From assembly GCA_002408385.1 (NCBI GenBank), contig DHSB01000222.1, positions 24,953-31,439 on the forward strand: a stretch of 6,487 nucleotides of DNA, in the 5' to 3' direction. Position numbers and translations under genes: made by a program. The DNA is from Myxococcales bacterium UBA5297. Lineage in GTDB: Bacteria; Myxococcota; Myxococcia; Myxococcales; UBA5297. The first letter of the stretch is position 1. Every line of letters starts with the position of its first letter. The notes below the pieces were generated by a model. It saw only the letters and a list, made by a program, of their open reading frames with translations, searched no databases and was not told the origin of the DNA. Of the stretch, positions 1 through 6,314 are shown piece by piece.

Positions 1-1372
1 CCGCGCTTCGGTTCTGCTCGCCGAGTCGGGCGACCTGACGCAGAGGGCCAAGGTGCTCGCCGGCCGCGGCGACTACGAGGGCGCGGCGCAGGCACTCCTG
101 GATCTCGGCAAGCCCGACGAGGCCAGATCCTTGCTCGCGCGCGCGACCCGCCTCTCGCCGCTCGGACGCTTCCTGCTCGCTCGCGCCTGCATGGCCGCCA
201 ATGACTACGAGGAAGCCATCGAGCACTTCTCCTCCCTGCTCGACAGCTCCTCGCCCGGGGTCGCCCGCATTGACGCACTCTATGGCCTCGCGCGCGCCTT
301 CGAGACTCTGGGGCGCCTTCGCGAAGCCATCACCAGCCTCGAAGAGGTCGCCGCGCTCAACTCCGAGTACCGCGACGCCTCGCTGCGGCTGCGACTGCTG
401 CGCGCGCGCCTCGAGCCGGCGGTCCCCGCCGGACCGCCGCCGATTCCGCTGACAGGCGACATCTCCTCGGCCTCGGCTCTCCCGCCGGAGTGGGGCGGCC
501 CGTTTGCAGCGGTCACCTCGATGTCGCCGGCCGGCTCGCTCGGGCAGTCGCGCTACGACGGCGTGCCGCCGCGCTATGCAGTCGAGAAGGAGATCGGCCG
601 CGGGGCGATGGGAGTGGTCTACCGCGCCCTCGACCAGCAACTCAGGCGCACCGTCGCCATCAAGGTGCTCGAGAAGCAAGCGGGCGCCGACCCGCGCATC
701 CGCGAGTACTTCCTGCGCGAGGCGCGCGCGGTCGCCCAGCTTATCCACCAGAACATCGTCACCCTCTTCGACGCGGGCCTCGAGGGGAGCGCGCCCTACC
801 TCGTCATGGAGCTCGTTGACGGCGACGACCTGCGCACCCGACTCCAGCAAGCAGCGCCTCCGCTGGCGCAGGCCCTGCGCCTTATCTCCCAGGTCGCCGC
901 GGCGCTCGATTACGCTCACGGCCGCAAGATCGTCCATCGCGACGTCAAGCCGGAGAACATCCTCGTCGCCGAAGACGGCCAGGCCAAGCTGATGGACTTC
1001 GGGGTCGCCCACCTGATGCGCGAGGGCGCCACCTCGGGGCCTCGCCAGGCGACGGTGATCGGAACCCCGGTCTACATGGCCCCCGAGCAGATCAAGGGCG
1101 AGGGGATCGGCGGCTGGACCGATACCTACGCGCTCGGCGCGGTCCTCTATGAGTGCCTGACCGGCCGGCCGCCGTTCGAGCCGAACGCGGCGCTCTTCCA
1201 CCACGTGAACACCCCCGCGCCCGACCCGCGGGCGATGCGGCCCGACCTGCCTGGCCCACTCGCCAAGCTCGTGCTGAGCTGCCTGGCAAAAGAGCCGAAG
1301 GAACGCCCCTCGAGTGCGCGGGAGATGAGCGAGACGCTCGTCGAGATCGCCCGGAGCCTTCGCGCCCCTTAG
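1..1372 (+). CDS. Serine/threonine protein kinase with N-terminal TPR-like helices (5' partial)
   Basis: This is a eukaryotic-type (Hanks) protein kinase that should transfer the ATP gamma-phosphate to Ser/Thr of unknown targets. The frame is open to the left edge (first whole codon at base 2), so the true start is outside; the GTG at 53 is only an internal candidate. Bases 50-410 encode TPR-like helical repeats, such as the stretch around DYEEAIEHFSSLL and GRLREAITSLEEV. A Pro/Ala/Ser-rich linker follows (about 410-570). The kinase domain runs from about 575 to 1360. Numbering from the GTG at 53, the glycine loop is GRGAMG (182-187), the VAIK lysine is K204, the alpha-C Glu is probably E223, the catalytic loop is HRDVKPEN (295-302, D297) and the metal-binding motif is DFG (315-317), followed by GTPVYMAPEQ. 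All catalytic residues are present, so it should be active. The protein ends just after the kinase fold, with no C-terminal membrane or PASTA segment. The helical repeats probably mediate protein contacts (inference). Confidence 0.95.
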   Translation, partial: RASVLLAESGDLTQRAKVLAGRGDYEGAAQALLDLGKPDEARSLLARATRLSPLGRFLLARACMAANDYEEAIEHFSSLLDSSSPGVARIDALYGLARAFETLGRLREAITSLEEVAALNSEYRDASLRLRLLRARLEPAVPAGPPPIPLTGDISSASALPPEWGGPFAAVTSMSPAGSLGQSRYDGVPPRYAVEKEIGRGAMGVVYRALDQQLRRTVAIKVLEKQAGADPRIREYFLREARAVAQLIHQNIVTLFDAGLEGSAPYLVMELVDGDDLRTRLQQAAPPLAQALRLISQVAAALDYAHGRKIVHRDVKPENILVAEDGQAKLMDFGVAHLMREGATSGPRQATVIGTPVYMAPEQIKGEGIGGWTDTYALGAVLYECLTGRPPFEPNAALFHHVNTPAPDPRAMRPDLPGPLAKLVLSCLAKEPKERPSSAREMSETLVEIARSLRAP

Positions 1373-1511
1373 CGCCATTTCCGACACCGGCCGCTCGGTC
1401 TCCTCAGGCTTTCGGCGACTGGGCGCTCGTGCTGTAAGGCACCGTGAGGCTCGCGCTTTGTCGAGGGGCACTCGTCAAGAGGCCGCGGCCTTCACAAGAC
1501 AGGCAACTCTT

Positions 1512-1543
1512 GCTGCGACTCGAGCGCCAAAGGCTCGAGCAGC
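1512..1543. other. Imperfect hairpin between converging genes, possible terminator
   Basis: CTCGAGC (1519-1525) and GCTCGAG (1533-1539) form a perfect 7-bp stem around a 7-base loop. GCTG (1512-1515) and CAGC (1540-1543) extend it across a 3-base bulge. It lies in the 253-base gap (1373-1625) between the kinase stop and the stop of the leftward exported-protein gene. It could therefore help end transcription from either side, but it has no T-run on either strand. I see no convincing complete gene in this gap. Confidence 0.3.
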
Positions 1544-1625
1544 TCACCCGCGGGCACAAGCGAGTAGCCGCGCAGCGCCGCCAGGGCGCGCTCCTCGAAG
1601 CAACCGCCGCAGGCAAGACGCTTCT

Positions 1626-2147
1626 CTACCTACCGCGCGCCTGTTTGCGCCGGCACTGATTCAGCTCGCGCTTCATCAGGAGGACGTGCGCGTCGTAGTC
1701 CTCCGGGGTCTTCTCCGGATTCCAGGCGAGCTCCTCGGGGCGCAGCTCGATGGTGACCCCGCCCCGCTTGCAGTCCTCGTCCCCTGGATGCTCCTGACAC
1801 CAGAGCGCGATGGCGCTCGGGATCCCCTTGGCCGGATCGGGCGGACCGCCGCGCTCGAACTGCTCCTGCCGGCGCGCCCTGAGCCACTCGACACGCCGGG
1901 CGAGCCTCTGCTCGAACGGCTCGCACGGGCCTGCGGCCGCGGGCTGTTCGCCGCTCGCTTCGGCGCCCGCCTTGAGCGCCGCCGCGGGCTCTGCCGCCCC
2001 CGTGGCGCTCTTCTCAGGCTCAGCCGGGCGCTCGACCGCTTGTTTTGCCGTGACCCAGGCCGCGGGTGCCGGCGCGGGCTCGGCCGCAAAGGCCGGGGCG
2101 GCCCACACCCCGAGGCACGCGAGCAGGTGCCCAGCCTTGCGCTTCAC
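1626..2147 (-). CDS. Small exported protein with four cysteines, unknown function
   Basis: The 173-residue product is not one I recognise. It begins with a basic n-region (MKRK), a hydrophobic core and an AFA|AE signal peptidase I-type site after about residue 21, so it is probably exported through Sec. An LLAC at 8-11 resembles a lipobox, but it lies too early in the hydrophobic stretch to be convincing. Residues 22-72 are an Ala/Pro/Glu-rich, probably disordered linker. Residues 73-170 look folded: charged helices (EQRLARRVEWLRARRQEQFE), a WC...DC loop and a C-terminal helix. The mature part has exactly four cysteines (C75, C117, C126, C165), suggesting two disulfides in the periplasm. The start is GTG, three bases after the methyltransferase stop, so it is probably translated from the same mRNA. 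The overlapping plus-strand frame is Arg-rich and low-complexity, which favours this strand. Confidence is high that the gene is real; its function is unknown. Confidence 0.78.
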   Translation of the reverse strand: MKRKAGHLLACLGVWAAPAFAAEPAPAPAAWVTAKQAVERPAEPEKSATGAAEPAAALKAGAEASGEQPAAAGPCEPFEQRLARRVEWLRARRQEQFERGGPPDPAKGIPSAIALWCQEHPGDEDCKRGGVTIELRPEELAWNPEKTPEDYDAHVLLMKRELNQCRRKQARGR

Positions 2148-2150
2148 GCC

Positions 2151-2927
2151 CTAGGCCCCGCCGCGCGTTGGCCTCGGGCGCTCGCCCGGCTCCCTGCGCC
2201 GTGAGACGTGGAGGACGATGTTGATGGCAGAACGGCCGCCCTCACGCCGGAAGACCTCTATCTCGCGCTTGAGCTGGGCGGCCTGCTCGCCACCGTCCGG
2301 GTCGGCGAGGCGCTCAAGAGCGCTCTCGACGAAACGGTAGTACTGGTCCACGAGCGCATCGGAGAAGGCTTCGGCCGCCAACGGCTCGAATCCGCTGCGC
2401 TCGAGCGCGGTCGACAGCTCGCGCGGGTAGAGCAGCTTCTCGCCCCGGCTCTGGTAAAACGCGGCGACCGCCGACGGCAACACGCGCCCGACGCGCGCCG
2501 CGGTCGTGATGGCAAGCCGCCCGTCCAGCTCGAGCAAGCGGCGCACTCTGCGCGAGGCCTCCTCGAGCGAGGGGCCGAGAAACCGCACGCTGCCTTCGCA
2601 GACCACGCAGCGGAAACCGCCTTCGGGCAGGTCGACCTCGCGCATGTCGGCCTGGACCGGGGTGATGCGCGCCTCGACCCCGTCGCGCCGCGCGGCCTCC
2701 ATCAGGCTGTCGAGCGCTTGGGCATCGAGATCGACGCACGTCACCTCGCAGCCGTGCTCCTTGGCGAGCAGCCGCGCGGTCGGGCCGGAGCCCGAGCCCA
2801 GATCGAGCACCTTCGAGCCGGCGGTCAGCCCGCACAGCGCGGCGATGCGCCTGGAAATGTCGTCGCTGCCCGGGGCTCGGCGCTCCGCTCCGCGGTAAAG
2901 CCTGGCCAGGAATTCGGTCTCGCTCAT
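2151..2927 (-). CDS. Class I SAM-dependent methyltransferase
   Basis: This 258-residue protein should be a cytoplasmic, Rossmann-fold methyltransferase using S-adenosylmethionine. Motif I is VLDLGSGSG (40-48). The acidic residue ending strand beta-2, which would bind the SAM ribose, is D66 in VTCVDLD. QAD (92-94) marks the motif near the adenine, and strand beta-4 leads to CEGSVRFLG (110-118). The N-terminal LYRGAERRAPGSDD stretch resembles a group of uncharacterised small-molecule methyltransferases that share a YRG...GPGS opening; this is recalled, not searched. Residues after about 130 form a probable substrate-binding cap with FYQ and QYYRFVE segments. The C-terminal tail is basic and Pro/Arg-rich. 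The substrate cannot be deduced. The ATG start is supported by a good Shine-Dalgarno sequence. It sits 25 bases after the PIN-PhoH stop and 3 bases before the exported-protein start, fitting one transcript. Confidence 0.93.
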   Translation of the reverse strand: MSETEFLARLYRGAERRAPGSDDISRRIAALCGLTAGSKVLDLGSGSGPTARLLAKEHGCEVTCVDLDAQALDSLMEAARRDGVEARITPVQADMREVDLPEGGFRCVVCEGSVRFLGPSLEEASRRVRRLLELDGRLAITTAARVGRVLPSAVAAFYQSRGEKLLYPRELSTALERSGFEPLAAEAFSDALVDQYYRFVESALERLADPDGGEQAAQLKREIEVFRREGGRSAINIVLHVSRRREPGERPRPTRGGA

Positions 2928-2937
2928 GCGCCCTGTG

Positions 2938-2943
2938 ACCTCC
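2938..2943 (-). promoter_or_regulatory. Ribosome binding site of the methyltransferase gene
   Basis: GGAGGT on the minus strand ends 10 bases before the ATG at 2927. It lies in the 25-base gap after the PIN-PhoH stop codon. This supports the chosen start and independent initiation within a shared mRNA. Confidence 0.7.
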
Positions 2944-2952
2944 GGCCGCGGT

Positions 2953-4272
2953 CTATAGCAGGTTCGCCGCCAGCTCGGCCAGGGAGCTGCGCTCGCCCTT
3001 GGTCATGGTGATGTGACCGGCGATCTTCTCCTTCTTGAACCGGTTGACCACGTGCACCAGGCCGTTGTTGGTCGAGTCGACGTAGGGGTTGTCGATTTGG
3101 TACGGGTCGCCGGTCAGCACGATCTTCGTGTTGTCGCCGACGCGGGTGACGATGGTCTTCACCTCGTGGGGCGTCAGGTTCTGGGCCTCGTCGACGATGA
3201 TGTACTGGTTCGGGATCGAGCGGCCGCGGATGTAGGTGAGCGGCTCGATCTCGAGGATGCCCAGGTCCATCAGCTCGTGGTAGCCGCGGCCGGACTTCTT
3301 GTCCGAACGCGACAGGTTCATCAGGAACTCGACGTTGTCGAAGATGGGCTGCATCCAGGGGTTGAGCTTCTCCTCGACGCTACCGGGCAAAAAGCCGATG
3401 TCGCGGCCGAGCGGGAAGATGGGGCGCGAGACGAGCAGCTTCTGGAAGTACTGCTCCTCCATCGTCTTCTGCAGCCCGGCGGCGATCGCCAGCAGGGTCT
3501 TGCCGGTGCCCGCCTTGCCGACGATGGTCAAGAGCTTCACCTCGTCGTTGAGCAACAGATCGAGGGCAAGCGTCTGCTCCATGTTGCGCGGCCGGATGCC
3601 CCAGACCCCGTCCTTCGAGGAGCGCAGCACCAGGACGACCTTGTTCGGTCCGCGCGAGGGCGAGAACTTGGCGAGCGCCGAGTGCGAGGGGTTCTGCTCG
3701 TCCTTGAGGATGACGAACTGGTTCGGATAGTGGTCGGGCAGGTCGAGGTCGGCCTCGCCGTTCTTGTAGAGGCTGTCGACCAGGGCACCGGGCACCGGGA
3801 GCTCGAGGTAGCCGGTATAGAGGTCGTTGATCTCGACCCGCTCGGCGTCATAGTCCTCGGCCTTCAACCCCAGCGCGTCGGCGCGGATGCGCAGGTTGGC
3901 GTCCTTGGTGACGAAGATGGCCGGGGTGTCCGGATAGCTGTCGCGGGTGTCGATGGCGACCGCCATGATCCGGTTGTCGGTGCTGTGGCCGCTCACCATC
4001 TCCGGGGGCAGCTCGCGCTCGGTGAAGACCACGCGCAACAGCCCGCCCTCGGGCAGCTTGACCCCATCGCCCAACGTGCCCTCCGAGCGGAAGCCGTCGA
4101 GAAAGCGCGCGACCTGACGCGCGTTGCGCCCGAGCTCGGAGAGGTCGCGCTTGAACTGGTCGATCTCTTCGATGACGTAGATGGGGATGATGACGTTGTT
4201 GTCGTCAAAGGCGAACAGCGCGCGCGGGTCGTGCAGCAGGACGTTGGTATCGAGGATGAAGTTCTTTTTCAT
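2953..4272 (-). CDS. PIN-PhoH family protein (predicted RNase with PhoH ATPase, YlaK/PhoH2 type)
   Basis: This 439-residue protein joins an N-terminal PIN nuclease domain to a C-terminal PhoH ATPase. It matches the usual size of PhoH2/YlaK proteins, for which coupled RNA unwinding and cleavage has been reported. The PIN domain (about 1-150) opens with FILDTNVLLHDP, and the expected acidic residues D8, E36, D99 and D124 are all present. The PhoH domain (about 230-439) has Walker A GKAGTGKT (252-259) and Walker B IIVDEAQN (D361, E362), followed by a LTGDPYQID motif and the family-typical end GERSSLAELAANLL. Both active sites look intact. I chose the ATG at 4272 because MKKNFILDTN is where family members begin. 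The frame stays open 138 codons further upstream, but that part runs antisense through the mutase gene and has no family character. No good Shine-Dalgarno lies just before this ATG. It is the first gene of the leftward run. Confidence 0.95.
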   Translation of the reverse strand: MKKNFILDTNVLLHDPRALFAFDDNNVIIPIYVIEEIDQFKRDLSELGRNARQVARFLDGFRSEGTLGDGVKLPEGGLLRVVFTERELPPEMVSGHSTDNRIMAVAIDTRDSYPDTPAIFVTKDANLRIRADALGLKAEDYDAERVEINDLYTGYLELPVPGALVDSLYKNGEADLDLPDHYPNQFVILKDEQNPSHSALAKFSPSRGPNKVVLVLRSSKDGVWGIRPRNMEQTLALDLLLNDEVKLLTIVGKAGTGKTLLAIAAGLQKTMEEQYFQKLLVSRPIFPLGRDIGFLPGSVEEKLNPWMQPIFDNVEFLMNLSRSDKKSGRGYHELMDLGILEIEPLTYIRGRSIPNQYIIVDEAQNLTPHEVKTIVTRVGDNTKIVLTGDPYQIDNPYVDSTNNGLVHVVNRFKKEKIAGHITMTKGERSSLAELAANLL

Positions 4273-4296
4273 GGTGGAGGGCTCGGGCTCGCCGCC

Positions 4297-4314
4297 CTGT
4301 CTCCCTTGAGACAG
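4297..4314 (-). promoter_or_regulatory. Hairpin in the PIN-PhoH 5' leader
   Basis: CTGTCTC (4297-4303) and GAGACAG (4308-4314) pair perfectly over 7 bp around a 4-base loop (AAGG in the transcript). The hairpin ends 24 bases before the PIN-PhoH ATG, within the leader predicted from the TATAAT box. CCCTGTC occurs on the plus strand at 4295-4301 and again at 4321-4327, and CAGGGTCCCTG (4315-4325) is a further inverted repeat. It could be an RNA structure or a DNA operator; only the sequence symmetry is seen. Confidence 0.4.
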
Positions 4315-4348
4315 CAGGGTCCCTGTCGGACACACGACGAGCGGCCCG

Positions 4349-4354
4349 ATTATA
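4349..4354 (-). promoter_or_regulatory. Putative -10 box (TATAAT) of the PIN-PhoH promoter
   Basis: The minus strand reads TATAAT here, a perfect sigma-70 type -10 hexamer in an otherwise very GC-rich region. It predicts a transcript start near 4342 and a leader of about 70 bases before the ATG at 4272. The -35 region at 17-base spacing (TTCGTT, 4372-4377) is a poor match, so the promoter may be weak, activator-dependent or read by another sigma factor. Confidence 0.5.
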
Positions 4355-4402
4355 GGCGAGCGCATGTCCGGAACGAAACAATTGGTGCCCGCCGAGCCCC
4401 AG

Positions 4403-4437
4403 GCGGCTTGCCAGCCGGCGCCCGCTGCGCAAGCCGC
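4403..4437. repeat. Long inverted repeat in the divergent intergenic region
   Basis: GCGGCTTGC (4403-4411) and GCAAGCCGC (4429-4437) are perfect 9-bp inverted copies. CAGC (4412-4415) and GCTG (4424-4427) continue the stem past a single bulged C, giving 13 bp around an 8-base loop. It lies between the leftward TATAAT box and the mutase ribosome binding site. It could be an operator for either divergent gene or a structured leader. There is no following T-run to suggest a terminator. Confidence 0.45.
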
Positions 4438-4487
4438 GGTTCCACTCGACCTGCCGGGCCGGTTAGTATCCGCGGCCTTCCAACCTT

Positions 4488-4491
4488 GGAG
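4488..4491 (+). promoter_or_regulatory. Ribosome binding site of the phosphohexomutase gene
   Basis: GGAG lies 7 bases before the ATG at 4499, at good spacing. It decides between this start and an in-frame ATG at 4364 that would add 45 Ala/Pro-rich residues without family similarity. A weak -10-like TAGTAT at 4464-4469 lies just upstream, but no convincing -35 accompanies it. Confidence 0.65.
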
Positions 4492-4498
4492 ACACAGC

Positions 4499-6232
4499 AT
4501 GGACCAACAACTGCGAGAGAAGGTGAAGGGGTGGATCGCCGAGGATCCCGACCCGGCGACCCGCGGGCAGCTCGAGGCGCTGCTCGCCCAGGGCGCGCAC
4601 GAAGAGCTCGCCGAGCGCTTCTCGGGACAGCTCGAGTTCGGCACCGCGGGCCTGCGCGGGGTGCTCGGCGCGGGCCCGATGGGCATGAACCGCGCGGTGG
4701 TGCGCCGCGCGACCGCGGGGCTGGGCGCCTACCTCGAGGCGATGGTCGAGAACGCCGCCACCCGCGGCGTGGTCGTCGGGCATGACGCCCGGCGCATGAG
4801 CCGGGAGTTCGCCGAGGAGGCCGCCTCGACGCTCGCCGGCGCGGGGATCCTCGTCCACCTCTACGAGACGATGGTCCCCACGCCCCTGGTGCCCTATGCG
4901 GTCTCGCAGCTCGGCGCGGCCGCCGGCATCATGGTCACCGCCAGCCACAACCCGCCCGAATACAACGGCTACAAGGTCTACTGGGAGAACGGCGCGCAGA
5001 TCCTCCAGCCGCACGACAAGGGGATCAGCGCCGAGATCGACAAGGTCGGCCCGCTGCTCACCCTGCCGATGCCCCCGCTCGACGAGGCGCGCGAGGCGGG
5101 CCTCGTCCGGTCGCTGGGCGCCGAGATGGAGGCCCGCTACCTCGGCGAGATCCGCAAGCTGCTGCTGCACCCGGAGGTCTCGCGCGAAGTCGAGATCGTC
5201 TACACCCCGCTGCACGGAGTCGGCGGGAGGTTCACCCGCGCCGCGCTCTCGCAGGCGGGCTTCACCCGGGTGACCATCGTCGAGGCGCAGTTCGAGCCGG
5301 ACGGCCGCTTCCCCACCGTGCGGTTCCCGAACCCCGAAGAGAAGGGCGCGCTCGATCTCGCCCTGAGCCTGGCGGCCGAGCGCGACGCGGATCTGGTCAT
5401 CGCCAACGACCCGGACTCCGACCGGCTCGCCATCGCCGCCCGCGACGCCCCCGGGCACCACGTGCAGCTCAGCGGCGACCAGGTCGGCGCGCTGCTCGCC
5501 TACTACCTGCTCACCGAGAAGCCCGGCGGCGCCGAGCGCGCGGTGGTCACGACCATCGTCTCCTCCTCGCTGCTCTCGCGCATGGCCGCGGCGCTCGGGG
5601 TCCGCTACGCCGAGACGCTGACCGGCTTCAAGTGGATAGCCAACCGCGCCCTGCAGCTCGAGGCCGAGGGCGCCGAGCTCGTGATGGGCTACGAGGAGGC
5701 GCTCGGCTACACGCTCGGCAAGTCGGTGCGCGACAAGGACGGCATCAGCGCGGCCACCGTGTTCGCCGAGCTGGCCGCCTTCTGCAAATCCAAGGGCCAG
5801 TCGGTCCTGCAATACCTCGAGGAGATCTACCGGCGCTTCGGCCTGTTCCAGAGCGGCCAGCGCAGCGTCGTGCTCCCGGGCACCTCCGGCGCCGCGCAGA
5901 TCAAGGCGACGATGGAGCGGCTGCGCGCGAGCCCGCCGCAGGCCATCGGCCAGGCCCCGGTGGTCGCGGTGCGCGACCTGCTGACGGGCGTGCGCAAGAC
6001 CGCCTCTGGCGAGACGAAGATCGACCTGCCGAGCAGCGACGTGCTCGTCTTCGAGCTGGCCGACGCGCGCATCACCTGCCGTCCGAGCGGCACCGAGCCG
6101 AAGATCAAGTACTACTTCGAGCTGCGCGAGCAGATCGCCGAGGGCGAGCCGTTCGCCGACGCGCGAGCGCGCGCCGAGGCGCGAATGAAGGGGCTCATCG
6201 CCGACTTCCTCGAGGCGATTCGGGCGCCGTAG
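4499..6232 (+). CDS. Alpha-D-phosphohexomutase (phosphoglucomutase/phosphomannomutase, PGM2/PgcA type)
   Basis: This 577-residue cytoplasmic enzyme should move phosphate between C1 and C6 (or C5) of a sugar through a phosphoserine intermediate. It most likely interconverts glucose-1-P and glucose-6-P, feeding nucleotide-sugar, glycogen or envelope polysaccharide pathways. All four family signatures are present. The catalytic loop is TASHNP, with phosphoserine S149. The Mg2+ loop is DPDSDR (D304, D306, D308). The sugar-specificity loop is GYEEA (397-401). The phosphate-binding loop is RPSGTEPK (528-535). The opening segment (KVKGWIAEDPDP, then EFGTAGLRG at 46-54) and the length of about 580 resemble bacterial PgcA and animal PGM2 more than the shorter bacterial ManB or GlmM. 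PGM2-type enzymes can also act on pentose phosphates, so phosphopentomutase or phosphomannomutase activity cannot be excluded. The ATG is supported by GGAG. The gene is divergent from PIN-PhoH and convergent with the hydrolase to its right. Confidence 0.95.
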   Translation: MDQQLREKVKGWIAEDPDPATRGQLEALLAQGAHEELAERFSGQLEFGTAGLRGVLGAGPMGMNRAVVRRATAGLGAYLEAMVENAATRGVVVGHDARRMSREFAEEAASTLAGAGILVHLYETMVPTPLVPYAVSQLGAAAGIMVTASHNPPEYNGYKVYWENGAQILQPHDKGISAEIDKVGPLLTLPMPPLDEAREAGLVRSLGAEMEARYLGEIRKLLLHPEVSREVEIVYTPLHGVGGRFTRAALSQAGFTRVTIVEAQFEPDGRFPTVRFPNPEEKGALDLALSLAAERDADLVIANDPDSDRLAIAARDAPGHHVQLSGDQVGALLAYYLLTEKPGGAERAVVTTIVSSSLLSRMAAALGVRYAETLTGFKWIANRALQLEAEGAELVMGYEEALGYTLGKSVRDKDGISAATVFAELAAFCKSKGQSVLQYLEEIYRRFGLFQSGQRSVVLPGTSGAAQIKATMERLRASPPQAIGQAPVVAVRDLLTGVRKTASGETKIDLPSSDVLVFELADARITCRPSGTEPKIKYYFELREQIAEGEPFADARARAEARMKGLIADFLEAIRAP

Positions 6233-6253
6233 TCCCCGCGGCGGTTGCGATTC

Positions 6254-6286
6254 GGGAGGGGAGGAGCCTCGCCTCCTCCCCTTCCC
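6254..6286. terminator. Strong GC-rich hairpin between converging genes
   Basis: GGGGAGGAG (6258-6266) pairs perfectly with CTCCTCCCC (6273-6281) around a 6-base loop. A-T and three G-C pairs (6254-6257 with 6282 and 6284-6286) extend it to 13 bp across one bulged T. It starts 21 bases after the mutase stop and ends 28 bases before the stop of the leftward hydrolase, so it probably serves as a terminator in one or both directions. The T-tract is poor (TTCT after the stem on the plus strand). Confidence 0.6.
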
Positions 6287-6314
6287 TTCTGCACGGCGCC
6301 GGCCTCGAGGCGCG

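Noticed and set aside
1404..1616. A 70-codon minus-strand frame in the gap after the kinase
   Set aside because: It has only a TTG start, Ser/Arg-rich composition and no ribosome binding site that I can see. The neighbouring frame at 1492-1629 looks more coding-like.
1458..2204. A 248-codon plus-strand open frame across the exported-protein gene
   Set aside because: The product is Arg/Ala/Pro-rich without domain character. The minus-strand frame has a signal peptide, patterned cysteines and tight spacing to the methyltransferase.
4364..4498. A 45-residue N-terminal extension of the mutase from the ATG at 4364
   Set aside because: The added residues are Ala/Pro-rich and unlike the family. 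The region carries the divergent promoter and inverted repeat, and the ATG at 4499 has a well-placed GGAG.
4273..4686. A 138-codon N-terminal extension of PIN-PhoH
   Set aside because: It lies antisense to the mutase start, has no similarity to the family, and would place the TATAAT box inside the gene.
3013..4785. A 590-codon plus-strand open frame antisense to PIN-PhoH
   Set aside because: Its product is Val/Asp/Gly/Arg-rich with no recognisable domain. Long antisense frames are expected opposite genes with G/C-biased third positions, and the minus-strand gene has full PIN and PhoH motifs.
4463..5812. A 449-codon minus-strand open frame antisense to the mutase
   Set aside because: Its composition is low-complexity (Arg, Gly, Ala, His) and it lacks motifs, while the plus strand encodes a complete, motif-perfect phosphohexomutase.
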